A DNA stretch of 64,000 nt from contig CAVSMB010000014.1 of NCBI GenBank assembly GCA_963728925.1, positions 124,001 to 188,000 on the forward strand, given 5' to 3'. Each line of letters starts with the position of its first letter. Positions within the stretch are counted from its first letter, which is position 1. Positions 42,498 to 51,661 of this stretch are shown here, piece by piece. The position numbers were made by a program, and so were the translations under genes. The DNA is from JBBPZA01 sp963728925 (GTDB lineage: Bacteria > Actinomycetota > Thermoleophilia > Solirubrobacterales > Solirubrobacteraceae). The notes beneath the pieces were generated by a model. That model was not told where the DNA came from. It saw nothing but the letters and a program-made list of their open reading frames with translations, and searched no databases.

Positions 42498-43772
42498 GTG
42501 CCGGCGAGCGACGTCAACCGCGCGATCGACGCCGTTTGGCGAATCGAGTCGCCGCGGCTGATCGCCGGCGTCGCCCGGATCGTGCGCGACGTCGGCGTCG
42601 CCGAGGACCTCGCGCAGGAGGCGCTTGTCGCCGCCCTCGAGCAGTGGCCAGAGTCAGGCGTCCCGGTCAACCCGGGCGCCTGGCTCATGGGCACAGCCAA
42701 GCACCGGGCGATCGACCGCCTGCGCCGAGCCGAGGTGCACGAGCGAAAGACGCGGGAGCTCGGGTTGGAGATCGAGATCCGCGGCGAGGTCGAGAGTCCG
42801 GATCTTGACGCCGAGATCGACGATCCGTTCGACGACGATCTCCTGCGTCTCATCTTCACGACCTGCCATCCCGTGCTCTCGCCCGACGCGCGGGTCGCGC
42901 TCACGCTGCGCCTGCTCGCCGGCCTGACGACCAGGGAGATCGCCCGCGCCTACCTGGTCTCGGAGGCGACGGTCGCGCAGCGGATCGTGCGCGCCAAGCG
43001 CACGCTCTCTGAGGCGCGGGTGCCCTTCGACGCCCCCGAACGCGACGAGCTCGCCGAGCGCCTCGCCGCCGTGCTCGAGGCGATCTACCTCATCTTCAAC
43101 GAGGGCTACGCCGCAACCGCCGGCGACGATTGGATCCGGCCCGAGCTGATCGAGGAGGCGCTCCGGCTCGGCCGCATCCTCGCCGAGCTGCTCCCGTCGG
43201 AGCCGGAGGTGCATGGCCTCGTTGCCCTGATGGAGCTGCACGCATCGCGTGCCCGCGCGCGGATCGGCCCCTCTGGAGAAGCGGTCCTGCTGCTCGACCA
43301 GGACCGGTCGCGCTGGGACTGGCTGCTGGTCGGCCGCGGCCTTGCCGCGCTCGATCGCGCGCAGAGCACCGGCGGCGCCCTGGGCCCGTACACGCTCCAG
43401 GCGGCCATCGCCGCCTGCCACGCGCGCGCCCGCGTCGCCGGCGATACGGACTGGGGGCGCATCGTCGCCCTCTACGACGGGCTAGCCCAGCTCCTGCCCT
43501 CGCCGGTCGTCGAGCTCAACCGCGCGGTCGCCGTCGGAATGGCGTTCGGCCCCGAGGCCGGGCTCGTGCTGGTTGACGCCCTCACGTCCGAGCCTGCCCT
43601 GGGCGGCTACCACCTGCTGCCGACGGTGCGCGGAGACCTGCTCGCGAAGCTCGGCCGCGACGATGAGGCGTGGGTGGAGTTCGACCGCGCCGCCTCGCTC
43701 ACCCACAACGCCCGCGAGCGCGCAGTGCTCCTCGAGCGGATGGCGGCCTGCTCGCCCCGGAACGGCGGCTGA
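42498..43772 (+). CDS. ECF42-type RNA polymerase sigma factor with C-terminal extension
   Basis: 424 residues. Sigma region 2 (WRIESPRLIAGVARIVRDVG, VAEDLAQEALVAALEQWP, WLMGTAKHRAIDRLRRAE) and region 4 (LTLRLLAGLTTREIARAYLV, SEATVAQRIVRAKRTL) are followed by a long helical DUF6596/TPR-like domain (IYLIFNEGYAATAGDDWIRP, PEVHGLVALMELHASRARAR) that defines the ECF42 group. No anti-sigma gene is expected for this group; the C-terminal domain controls activity. Partner is the DGPF gene upstream. Confidence 0.93.
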   Translation: MPASDVNRAIDAVWRIESPRLIAGVARIVRDVGVAEDLAQEALVAALEQWPESGVPVNPGAWLMGTAKHRAIDRLRRAEVHERKTRELGLEIEIRGEVESPDLDAEIDDPFDDDLLRLIFTTCHPVLSPDARVALTLRLLAGLTTREIARAYLVSEATVAQRIVRAKRTLSEARVPFDAPERDELAERLAAVLEAIYLIFNEGYAATAGDDWIRPELIEEALRLGRILAELLPSEPEVHGLVALMELHASRARARIGPSGEAVLLLDQDRSRWDWLLVGRGLAALDRAQSTGGALGPYTLQAAIAACHARARVAGDTDWGRIVALYDGLAQLLPSPVVELNRAVAVGMAFGPEAGLVLVDALTSEPALGGYHLLPTVRGDLLAKLGRDDEAWVEFDRAASLTHNARERAVLLERMAACSPRNGG

Positions 43773-43789
43773 CCAGGAGGAGGCATTCG

Positions 43790-44554
43790 ATGGTGCTCGA
43801 CAACAACAGCGCTGTCGTCTACGGAGGCGGCGGATCGATCGGCGGGGCAGTGGCCCGGGCCTTCGCTCGCGAGGGAGCGAGGGTGTTCCTCGCCGGCCGC
43901 ACCCGGGCGACGCTCGAGGAGGCCGCCGAGGCGATCCGCGCAACGGGAGGAGCGGCCGAGACCGCGGAGATCGACGCCCTCGACGAGCAGGCGGTCGACC
44001 GGCATGCCGATGCGGTCGCGGCGGAGGCTGGAGGGATCGACATCTCCTTCAACCTGATCACGCACCCGCACACCCACGGAATCCCGCTTGCCGAGATGGC
44101 GGTCGACGACTTCCTGGCGCCGCTCGAGACGGCCGCGCGGACGACGTTTCTGACCGCGAGGGCGGCCGCGCGCCACATGATCCCCAGGCGCTCGGGGGTG
44201 ATCCTCGCCTTCGGCGGCCCCGGCGACCGCAGCGGACCGATGCGCGACTACTACCTGGGAGGCACCCAGGTCGCGTTCGACGCGATCGAGACGATCCGGC
44301 GGCAGCTCGCAACCGAGCTGGGGCCGCATGGAATCCGCGTGGTCACGCTCGCGAGCGGAGGGGTGCCCGAGTCCATCCCCGAGGGCTTCGACGGCCGCGA
44401 GGAGATCGTCGAGATGATCGAGGGGCAGACGCTGCTGGGACGGGCCGCGACGCTCGAGGACGTGGGCAACGCCGCCGTCTTCGCGGCCTCCGACTGGGCG
44501 CGCACCATGACGGCGGCGATTGTCAACGTCAGCTGCGGCGCGCTGATCGACTAG
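43790..44554 (+). CDS. Short-chain dehydrogenase/reductase family protein without a canonical YxxxK
   Basis: 254-residue SDR-fold protein. The cofactor loop is VVYGGGGSIGGAVARAFARE and the C-terminus (AAIVNVSCGALID) is family-like. The usual catalytic YxxxK is replaced by DYYLGGTQVAFD, with no Lys four residues after either Tyr, so classical SDR chemistry is doubtful. ATG has AGGAGGAGG at 43775-43783, the strongest ribosome binding site in this region. Confidence 0.8.
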   Translation: MVLDNNSAVVYGGGGSIGGAVARAFAREGARVFLAGRTRATLEEAAEAIRATGGAAETAEIDALDEQAVDRHADAVAAEAGGIDISFNLITHPHTHGIPLAEMAVDDFLAPLETAARTTFLTARAAARHMIPRRSGVILAFGGPGDRSGPMRDYYLGGTQVAFDAIETIRRQLATELGPHGIRVVTLASGGVPESIPEGFDGREEIVEMIEGQTLLGRAATLEDVGNAAVFAASDWARTMTAAIVNVSCGALID

Positions 44555-44796
44555 CGAGGTCCGCTGGGCGCGAGCTCTCCGACGCGCGCGGAGGAGCAGC
44601 GGTCTCCACCTGCGCTTCCGCTGCTCGCCCGGGTGGACCGCCTCGAGGCCGGCCAGCAGCGAGACGTAGCCGTTGACCCTCCCGGCCGGGCTTCGTGGTC
44701 GTGGATCGGGTCGGCGACGGGTTCGCTGCTCCAGTCGAGCTTGAGGACGAGCCGCTGTGTGCTCATGCCGGGCGCCTTGCCGTCCGGTCGGAGGGC

Positions 44797-45050
44797 TCGG
44801 GCTGGAGGCCGGCGCCGACGTGATCGTGGCGCAGGGCGGTGAGGCCGGCGGCAACGGCGGCTGGGTCGCGACGATGGTGCTGGTCCCCCAGGTCGTCGAC
44901 CTCGCGGGCGCGGTGCCGGTGCTCGCCGCGGGCGGGATCGCGGACGGCCGCGGCCTGGCCGCCGCGCTGGCGCTGGGCGCCCAGGGCGTGTCGATGGGCA
45001 CGCGCTTCCTCGCGTCGAGCGAGCTGCGCATCGCGGAGGGTTGGAAGCGC
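44797..45050 (+). pseudogene. Nitronate monooxygenase (2-nitropropane dioxygenase) fragment
   Basis: One frame reads GLEAGADVIVAQGGEAGGNG, PQVVDLAGAVPVLAAGGIAD and LALGAQGVSMGTRFLASSEL, the FMN-binding C-terminal half of the family. The N-terminal half is missing and the frame runs into unrelated sequence after RIAEGWK. A truncated remnant. Confidence 0.75.
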
Positions 45051-45098
45051 CGAGGAGCTCCGGCTTGCGCTCCGCGTGAGCGCCGGTGGTTGCGGTGG

Positions 45099-45245
45099 TC
45101 ATGATTTCTCCAGTCGGTGGTATGTGGCCCGGAGCTGCTCGAGCTCCGCGGGCGGCGCCTTGAGCGCGTCGACGTAGACCCAGAGAAGGTCGGGAAGGTT
45201 GGATGACGTCGCGCACGACTTCGAGCGGATCGCGGGCGCGGATGG
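45099..45245 (-). pseudogene. C-terminal relic of a pyridine-nucleotide disulfide oxidoreductase (copy 1)
   Basis: The minus strand encodes ARDPLEVVRDVIQP and, after a one-base shift, FPTFSGVYVDALKAPPAELE then QLRATYHRLEKS and a stop. This is the dimerisation-domain end of mycothione/mercuric-reductase-type flavoproteins. The rest of the gene is gone. The lost base is at the same place as in copy 2 (46065-46246). Confidence 0.55.
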
Positions 45246-45362
45246 GCGAGCCTCGCCTGCTGCAGCCACCCGCCCCCTCCGGCCCGCGCGCGTAGCTGCC
45301 GGGTCAGTCGCATGCCCGTCGCTGAGCAGGGACGTATCTGCCGCTTGCGGCTGCCGGTCACA

Positions 45363-46114
45363 TCACTCGACTAGCTGCTGGCCGCCGTCGATGTCGTAGG
45401 TCGCGCCGGTGAGGGCGGTGTTGGCCATGAGGTGGATGGCGAGGGCGGCGACGTCGTCGGGGCCGACCACGCGCCGGATGGGAAGGGTGGCGCGCAGCTC
45501 GTCGCGGCGCTTGTCGAGGGCATCGCCGAGCAGCGAGGCCGAGAGGGGGTGTCGACGAAGCCGGCGGCGATGAGATTGACCCGAACGGGCGCGATCTCGA
45601 GGGCCAGGCCGGCGATCAGCGCCGGAAGGGAGGCGAGGGCCGCCGAGGAGAACGCGGGCTTGCCGCCGCCGGTGCCGCCGAGGAAGATCAGCGTCCCGCC
45701 CGGGCGGACGGTCTCGGGGGCGCGTTGGGCAATGCGGATGGCCAGGAAGGCGTGCTCGTCGAGCGAGCGGCTCGCTGCCGCGAAGTCGTACTCGGGCAGC
45801 GGCGCGTAGTAGGGGCCGCCCGCGGTGGCGAGGACGTGGTCGACCGGCTTGGGCAGATCGGCGAAGAAGCGGTCAAGCGCGGCCCGGTCGACCGCGTCGA
45901 AGGCCGCCGTGCTGCGCGCGCCGACCTCCTGCGCGGCCTGCTCGAGGCGCTCCGGGTTGCGGGCGGCGAGGACCACCTCGGCGCCTCGGTCGCGGGCCAG
46001 CCGGGCGGTGGCCAGGCCGATGCCCGCGCTGCCCCCGATGACGACGACGGTCTGGCCCTGCAGTTCAGGCGTCCCCTGCGTGGGGGACGGTGTCGCTTCC
46101 ACGGTCATGGTCAT
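45363..46114 (-). pseudogene. SDR family oxidoreductase with a C-terminal frameshift
   Basis: Residues 1 to about 190 read normally (VVVIGGSAGIGLATARLARD, HVLATAGGPYYAPLPEYDFA, IFLGGTGGGKPAFSSAALAS, RVNLIAAGFVDTP). The natural C-terminus is in another frame: LSASLLGDALDKRRDELRAT, LPIRRVVGPDDVAALAIHLM and GATYDIDGGQQLVE, ending at 45363. One C missing from the CCCCC run near 45548-45552 accounts for the shift. As it stands the encoded tail is nonsense. Could also be a base-call error. Confidence 0.8.
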
Positions 46115-46246
46115 CGATCTCCTTGTTGAGGGTCTTCAGCGCGGCGACGTAGACCTCCGAGAAGGTCGGGAAGGCTCGATCGTGTCGCGAAGCACGTCGA
46201 GCGGGACGCGGGCGCCGATCACGATCGCGTCGTAGTCGTTGCTCAT
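46065..46246 (-). pseudogene. Pyridine-nucleotide disulfide oxidoreductase with about 430 codons deleted (copy 2)
   Basis: The first eleven codons (MSNDYDAIVIG, the FAD-binding start) are fused directly to the far C-terminus (ARVPLDVLRDTIEP, then after a one-base shift FPTFSEVYVAALKTLNKEID). The whole catalytic body is missing. The SDR gene start lies inside its end. Shares both the breakpoint region and the one-base lesion with copy 1. Confidence 0.65.
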
Positions 46247-46257
46247 GGCGACGGGGG

Positions 46258-46464
46258 TCAGGCGGACGGGACGACGATGCCCTTGACATCCGCCATGTAC
46301 CGCCCGGCGGCGGCGGAGGCCTCATCCGGCGTGCTTCCGCCCTCCCGAGCATCCATGTAGGCCGCGTACCAGTCCCACCAGTCGTGCGGTGGGGCGACCG
46401 CTTCGAACGAGCCGTGATGCTCGGACGTCTCGTGGAGGAGCTCCGCAAGAGCCGCGACGTCCAT
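46258..46464 (-). CDS. Small conserved hypothetical protein next to VOC gene
   Basis: 68 residues, ETSEHHGSFEAVAPPHDWWD, WYAAYMDAREGGSTPDEASA. Similar short acidic proteins occur downstream of, or fused to, VOC proteins in actinobacteria. Starts 3 bases after the VOC stop. Function unknown. Confidence 0.6.
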   Translation of the reverse strand: MDVAALAELLHETSEHHGSFEAVAPPHDWWDWYAAYMDAREGGSTPDEASAAAGRYMADVKGIVVPSA

Positions 46465-46467
46465 CGG

Positions 46468-46955
46468 TCACACCCGGCCCGGGATCCGCTGCTTGATCTC
46501 CTGCAGCAGCCACCGGTTGCCGTCGGGGTCGCTGAACGAGGCAAAGCTGCGGTACGAGTTGCCGTCGGGGTCGCGGCCGGGCGCGCGCTGGTCGGCCGGC
46601 GCGTTGACGCCGCGTCCGTGCCAGACCTCGCTGACGTCCGCTCCGAGGCGCGACAGCTCCTCCCGGGCCGTGTCGAGGTCGTCCACGGCCAGGAACATGT
46701 CCTTCATCGAGCCGGGGGCCGAGTCCGTCATACCCGTTCCGAACTGGATCGAGGCGGGCGAGCCCGGCGGGGTGAACTGCACCACCCGGTAGCTCTCGCT
46801 GACCGGGAAATCGGCGTCCAGACGCCAGCCCAGGCCGTAATAGAACGCCTTGGCGCGATCGACGTCGGAGACCGGAATCACCGCGACCTCGAACCGCAGC
46901 GCAACGGCGCGGCACCGGACGCCTCCGGCACCGGAATCGCCTGCGGACTGCTCAT
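46468..46955 (-). pseudogene. VOC family protein, frameshift near the N-terminus
   Basis: The domain is clear from VIPVSDVDRAKAFYYGLGWR to NSYRSFASFSDPDGNRWLLQ, then EIKQRIPGRV. The best start, an ATG at 46955 with GGAGG before it, opens a frame (MSSPQAIPVPEASGA) that must shift by one base near 46905-46915 to enter LRFEVAVIPV. Translation could also begin at GTG 46881, giving a domain without its first strand. Confidence 0.65.
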
Positions 46956-47033
46956 GCTGACCTCCGTGGTTTGGGTTCGTACATGATCCTTCCCCAGTGC
47001 TCCGGCCGCGCCCGGGAGGTCACAGGTCCTCGC

Positions 47034-47165
47034 CTAGCCGATCCTGGCGACAAGCACCTCCCCCTTCTCGGTCGGCCGCACCCGGCCGAGGGGCGACAGC
47101 ATCCGCAAATGCGCCTCGGTCAACTTCGGGAACAGCGTCGCGTCGACGTCGTCGAGCAACGCGGT
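47034..47165 (-). pseudogene. N-terminal relic of a cyclic-nucleotide-domain thioredoxin-reductase-like gene
   Basis: Reads TALLDDVDATLFPKLTEAHL, RMLSPLGRVRPTEKGEVLVA and then a stop. This resembles the opening of FAD-dependent oxidoreductases that begin with a cyclic-nucleotide-binding domain. Only about 40 codons remain. Confidence 0.4.
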
Positions 47166-47336
47166 CGGGGCCGGCTCGCGGCTCCCGACGCCGGTTGAAG
47201 CGGTGCGCGTCATGGCCGAGCTACGGACCCACTTCGACAAGGGCGTCGTGGGCCACGGCGCGAAGCCGTGGGCGTGTTCGACTGGACCACCCACCAACTC
47301 ACCGTGCACGCCGACGGCGGTTCGTGACTCACCGGG

Positions 47337-47545
47337 ATGGTGGCCACCGCGCGCCTCGGCGTCGAGCACGTCAGCAGCGGCAGCGACCACCTGCTCTTCC
47401 TCATGCTTCTCCTGCCGGCGCCGCTGGTGGCCTCCGCCCGGCACTGGCGGCGCGGCCCGTCGGCGAGGCGCAGCGCCAATCCGCGTGGTCCACGTCGTGT
47501 CGGCGTTCGCCATCGGACACTCCGGCACGCGGATCCTGGCGCACA
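47337..47545 (+). pseudogene. HupE/UreJ-type membrane protein relic
   Basis: GVEHVSSGSDHLLFLMLLLP and APLVASARHWRRGPSARRS lie in one frame, then IRVVHVVSAFAIGHSGTRIL in the next. Both match the HupE/UreJ_2 family (GVEHILxGxDHLLFL ... HVVTAFTxGHS). Frameshifted and truncated on both sides. Confidence 0.55.
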
Positions 47546-47570
47546 TTTCATCACCCAGCCGCCGAGTCGG

Positions 47571-48395
47571 TCAGGACTGCAGGAAGGCGAGCAGGTCGGC
47601 GTTGATCGTGTCGGCTTGGGTGGTCGGCATGCCGTGCGGGTATCCCTTGTAGGTCTTCAGCGTCCCGTTCTGCACGAGCTGGGCGGATAGTGGTCCGGAG
47701 TCGGCGTAGGGGACGATCTGGTCGTCGTCGCCGTGCATCACCAGGACCGGCACCGTGATCTGCTTGAGGTCGTCGGTGAAATCGGTCTGGGAGAAGGCGA
47801 CGATGCCGTCGTAGTGGGCCTTCGCTCCGCCCATCATTCCCTGGCGCCACCAGTTCTGGATGATCGCTTCCGAGGATTCCACGCCGGGCCGGTTGAAGCC
47901 ATAGAAGGGACCTGATGGCAGGGCCCGGTAGAACTCGGACCGGTTGGCGGCCAGTTGGGTCTGGAGGTCGTCGAACACGCTCTTTGGCAGCCCGCCGGGG
48001 TTGGCGTCGGTCTGGACCATGAGCGGCGGCACCGCACTGATCAGGACCGCTTTCGCCACGCGGCTCTCACCGTGGCGGGCGATGTAGTCCACGACTTCGC
48101 CGCCACCGGTGGAGTGCCCGACGTGGACGGCGTCCTGGAGATCGAGATGGTCGGTCACGGCCGCCAGGTCGTCGGCGTAGTGGTCCATGTCGTGACCGTC
48201 GCTGGTCTGGGTGGAGCGTCCGTGCCCGCGTCGGTCGTGGGCGATGACGCGGTAGCCGTGCTGGAGGAAGAACAACAGCTGGGTGTCCCAATCGTCGGCC
48301 GAAAGCGGCCAGCCATGGCTGAAGACGATCGGTTGGCCCGAGCCCCAGTCCTTATAGAAGATCTCCGTGCCATCGGTCGTGGTGATCGTGCCCAT
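47571..48395 (-). CDS. Alpha/beta hydrolase, cofactor-free haloperoxidase/arylesterase type
   Basis: 274-residue alpha/beta hydrolase. Triad: Ser in VHVGHSTGGGEVV, Asp in VMHGDDDQIVP, His in KGYPHGMPTTQ. The N-terminus (TTTDGTEIFYKDWGSGQPIV, FSHGWPLSADDWD) is characteristic of the non-heme chloroperoxidase/esterase group. One of the few intact genes in this region. ATG at 48395 with TGGAGG ahead of it; the longer frame begins in Arg-rich shadow. Confidence 0.9.
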   Translation of the reverse strand: MGTITTTDGTEIFYKDWGSGQPIVFSHGWPLSADDWDTQLLFFLQHGYRVIAHDRRGHGRSTQTSDGHDMDHYADDLAAVTDHLDLQDAVHVGHSTGGGEVVDYIARHGESRVAKAVLISAVPPLMVQTDANPGGLPKSVFDDLQTQLAANRSEFYRALPSGPFYGFNRPGVESSEAIIQNWWRQGMMGGAKAHYDGIVAFSQTDFTDDLKQITVPVLVMHGDDDQIVPYADSGPLSAQLVQNGTLKTYKGYPHGMPTTQADTINADLLAFLQS

Positions 48396-48501
48396 GCGCT
48401 GCCTCCACTGGTCCGGGCGTTGACGCCGAAGCGTCCGCAAGGGCAGCGTAACGAGTCCTCCTGTTGCGCTCCGGCCGCCTCGGCAGCCTCCGTGATCGAC
48501 T

Positions 48502-48576
48502 GTCCTGCTCGACGACCAACGCGACCATCCGCCGGCGACCGTTCAGGCTGAGCGCGGCGTTACCGTGCAACTTCAT
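48502..48576 (-). pseudogene. IS481-type transposase, N-terminal relic
   Basis: MKLHGNAALSLNGRRRMVAL then VVEQD, the characteristic opening of IS481-family transposases. The frame changes to unrelated sequence after about 25 codons. Confidence 0.6.
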
Positions 48577-48615
48577 CCGGAACTCCTTGGGACTGGGGCT
48601 TTGAGAACCACCAGC

Positions 48616-48822
48616 CTCCATAGAGCAGGTGCGTGCGGGCTCTCGGGTCGCAGCCGCGCGCCCTAATCGATGAATCGCCTCGCGGTACAGCGCGTCGGCG
48701 GCGGCACCCTCGCTCAACAACGCACGTGACCGCGCGCCGATCCCCAGCCCCCAGTCGGTGTCGGCGGGCTGGGTCGTCGCCGCCAGCCGCTCGAGCGCAT
48801 ACCGGGCGAGCCCGGACCTGGT
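48616..48822 (-). pseudogene. C-terminal fragment of a LuxR-type AAA regulator
   Basis: Reads SGLARYALERLAATTQPADT, DWGLGIGARSRALLSEGAAA and DALYREAIHRLGR, matching the helical region before the LuxR domain of large ATP-dependent LuxR regulators. The nucleotide-binding and HTH domains are absent. Confidence 0.5.
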
Positions 48823-48880
48823 GGTCGGTGACGACGTGATGGTTGATGGGTCAGTCCACTGGAGTGACTCCGGCCGCTCG

Positions 48881-49076
48881 TTGTTTGGTGTCCTGGCCGG
48901 AGTGATCGGCGTCGCGGACACGATTCCGTATGCGGGACATCCTCCGCGGCACGACGCGGCCGCATCCAGGGACGTGGCTGATCTGGAGCGTCCTGGCGAT
49001 CGTGGTCTGCTTGTCCCAGCGGGCCGACGGCGCATCATGGAGCATGATCATCGCGGGCGCCCAGGCTGCCCTGACC
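48881..49076 (+). pseudogene. Small membrane protein relic, frameshifted
   Basis: LFGVLAGVIGVADTIPY lies in one frame and RDILRGTTRPHPGTWLIWSV, LAIVVCLSQRADGASWSMII in the next; a single shift near 48925 joins them. Two or three hydrophobic helices. Family not named. Confidence 0.4.
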
Positions 49077-49296
49077 AGCCTCACCTTCCCGCGGTCCGAG
49101 ACGCTCGTGACGTTCGCCCTGGCGAGCCCGGCGGCGCGCTGGCGGCGGGCGCGCCGTCGGGGTCCTCGACGCCTCCCTGCTGCTCTACCCGGTCTACTAC
49201 TACTGCCTGGTCAGCGGCGCGATCGCTCTCCTCATCTACCAGCGGCGACGCATCTGCAGCGCGTCCCCACGGCAGACGTCGCCCGCGGTTCTCTTG

Positions 49297-49938
49297 TCAT
49301 CCGGGACGGAGGCTTGATAAGCGAAATCCGGTCGAACACCAACTTTCCGTGCATGTGCCTGAAGGACGAGATCCCTGCACTGGGCTTCCGCGACGCCTTT
49401 CGTTCGGTGGTGCGACCATGGCGAATCCGCGTGCGGGCTGTTTGTGGATGTCGTGCGCGCCGTTGCCCGGCTCGAAGCCGAACACCTCGTCCTGCGTGTG
49501 CTGCTCGGGCCCCCAGCGTTGCCCGAACGCGAAGACGCGGGCCGCGGCGTCGCCGATCGCGCGCTGCACATAGTGAGCGAGCAGGTCGGCGAGGTCGTTG
49601 TCCGGCCCGGCGACGTCGGGCGGCAGCAGGCGCATGTCGGCGCGGTCAAAGAGGTTTGCGCGGATGAAGTCGAGGTTGGGACCGCCCGGGCCCGAGGCAA
49701 GCGCATGCCAGCCGGAGACCAGGCCGGGGAGCGTCGCGGTGACCGGGTGACGCAGGTCGTCGTCGACGAGATAGAGCAGATCGGGCGGCGACTGTTGGGA
49801 CCGGACGTTCACCGCGATCCGGGAGCGCGTGGGATCGTCGTCGACGAGCAGCACCTGAAGATGCGGGGTCTGCGCCTGTCCCTCACGACGGGAATCGATC
49901 GCTCGTGCGGCGAGGACGCCGTAATCGGAGAGGGGCAT
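49297..49938 (-). pseudogene. DUF2278 family protein with a 3' frameshift
   Basis: N-terminal two thirds are normal for DUF2278: DYGVLAARAIDSRREGQAQT, RIAVNVRSQQSPPDLLYLVD, LDFIRANLFDRADMRLLPPD. The conserved GxHDIHMNQ motif is changed to GAHDIHKQ, as if two bases (TG) were lost, after which family-like sequence ends. The product would lack the normal C-terminus. Confidence 0.6.
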
Positions 49939-50040
49939 GGCGCCTATCTTGCCCGCAGCCGGCCCCCGACGCGAAGCGTGGGGCAGGCAACCGACCCATG
50001 ACCGTCGAGGCCCGCCGGCAGGGCGGACGTCGCAGCTACC

Positions 50041-51564
50041 GTGGGTCGCGTGGAGGAGCGCGCCGCCGGCGGGGACGCCGGTGCCATCGAGCTGTCGAGC
50101 GCCAGGGGGCGCTGGGTGCTCGGCACGACGGTCGCGGGCTCGGCGATCGCGGCGATCGAGGCGACGGTGGTCAACGTCGCCCTGCCGGCCATCGGCGACG
50201 AGTTCGACGCCGACGTGGCCGGGCTGCAGTGGATTCTCAACGGCTACCTGCTGACCCTCGCCGCGCTCATCCTGCTGGGCGGAGCGCTCGGCGACCGCTA
50301 CGGGCGCCGGCGCATCTACGTGATCGGCGTCATCTGGTTCACGGCTGCCTCGGCGCTGTGCGCGCTCGCCACGTCGGTCGGCGTGCTCGTCGCCGCCCGC
50401 GTGCTCCAGGGCGTCGGCGGCGCGCTGCTCACGCCGGGCAGCCTCGCCATCCTCGAGGCCGCGCTCCGGCCCCAGGACCGCGCGAAGGCGATCGGGGCGT
50501 GGTCGGCGCTGGGCGGGATCAGCTCCGCGGTCGGGCCGCTGCTCGGCGGCTACCTCGTCGACGCCGTGTCCTGGCGCTGGGTGTTCCTCATCAACCTGCC
50601 GCTCGGCGTGGTCGTCGTAGGGTCCTCCCTCCGCCACATCCCCGAAACCCGCGACCCCAACGCACCGGCCGGCTTCGACGTGCCAGGCGCCGTGCTCGCC
50701 GCCCTCGGCCTGGCGGGCCTGACCTACGCCCTGGTCGGCGCGGAGGGCGGGGTCTCGCCGCTGATCGTCATCGCCGCACTGGTGGGGGTGGCGTCGCTCG
50801 TCGGCTTCCTCATGGTCGAACGTCGGTCGCGTCACCCGATGCTGCCGCTGGAGATCTTCTCCTCGCGCCAGTTCAGCGCGGCCAACGGGGTCACCTTCGT
50901 CGTCTACGCGGCGCTTGGAGGCGTGTTCTTCCTTCTCGTCGTGGTGCTGCAGTCCGCCCTGGGCTACAGCGCCATCGCCGCGGGCGCCGCGTCGCTGCCG
51001 ATCACGGTGATCATGCTCGCGTTCTCGACCCAGGCGGGTGCGCTTGCCCAGCGCATCGGCCCCCGCCTGCCGCTGACGGTAGGGCCGCTGCTCAACGCCG
51101 GGGCGATGCTGCTGATGCTGCGCATCGAGCCGGGCGCGAGCTACGTCTCAACGGTCCTGCCCGCCGTGATCGTCTTCGGCTTCGGCCTCGCGCTCGTCGT
51201 CGCGCCGGTCACCGCCACGACGCTGGCCGCCGCGCCCGCGGAGCACGCGGGGGCCGCCTCGGGCGTCAACAACGCCGTCGCGCGCACCGCCCAGCTCATG
51301 GCCGTAGCAGTCCTGCCCCTTGCGGCGGGACTCACGGGAGCGACGTACCGCGACCCGCAGGCGCTGACCAGCTCCTTCCACACGGCGATGCTCATCACCG
51401 CCGCGCTGTCGGTTGCCGGCGCCCTGCTCGCCTTCACGACCATCCGCAACGACGTCCTCACCGCTCGCGAGCCCGACCCCTCGGCGCCGGCGCCACCCGC
51501 CGTCTGGCACTGCGGCGTGGAGGGACCGCCGCAGACGGGCGCGCGCGCCTCGGTCGCAAGCTGA
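50041..51564 (+). CDS. DHA2-family MFS drug exporter (14 TM)
   Basis: 507-residue major facilitator with 14 hydrophobic segments. Family motifs: IEATVVNVALPAIGDEF (motif D1), LGDRYGRRRIYVIG (motif A), RVLQGVGGALLTPGSLAILE (motif B) and SALGGISSAVGPLLGGYLVD (motif C, antiporter). Predicted proton-driven exporter in the inner membrane. Substrate unknown. GTG start; no regulator adjoins it. Confidence 0.92.
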   Translation: MGRVEERAAGGDAGAIELSSARGRWVLGTTVAGSAIAAIEATVVNVALPAIGDEFDADVAGLQWILNGYLLTLAALILLGGALGDRYGRRRIYVIGVIWFTAASALCALATSVGVLVAARVLQGVGGALLTPGSLAILEAALRPQDRAKAIGAWSALGGISSAVGPLLGGYLVDAVSWRWVFLINLPLGVVVVGSSLRHIPETRDPNAPAGFDVPGAVLAALGLAGLTYALVGAEGGVSPLIVIAALVGVASLVGFLMVERRSRHPMLPLEIFSSRQFSAANGVTFVVYAALGGVFFLLVVVLQSALGYSAIAAGAASLPITVIMLAFSTQAGALAQRIGPRLPLTVGPLLNAGAMLLMLRIEPGASYVSTVLPAVIVFGFGLALVVAPVTATTLAAAPAEHAGAASGVNNAVARTAQLMAVAVLPLAAGLTGATYRDPQALTSSFHTAMLITAALSVAGALLAFTTIRNDVLTAREPDPSAPAPPAVWHCGVEGPPQTGARASVAS

Positions 51565-51661
51565 CGATTGAGTTATGGCAATGTTTTGATCGGGCGGGAA
51601 GGATCTCGCTGGGACGGTGTCTTTAGAGGGGCCAGGCCACGTCCGAGAACGGAGCATTCCC

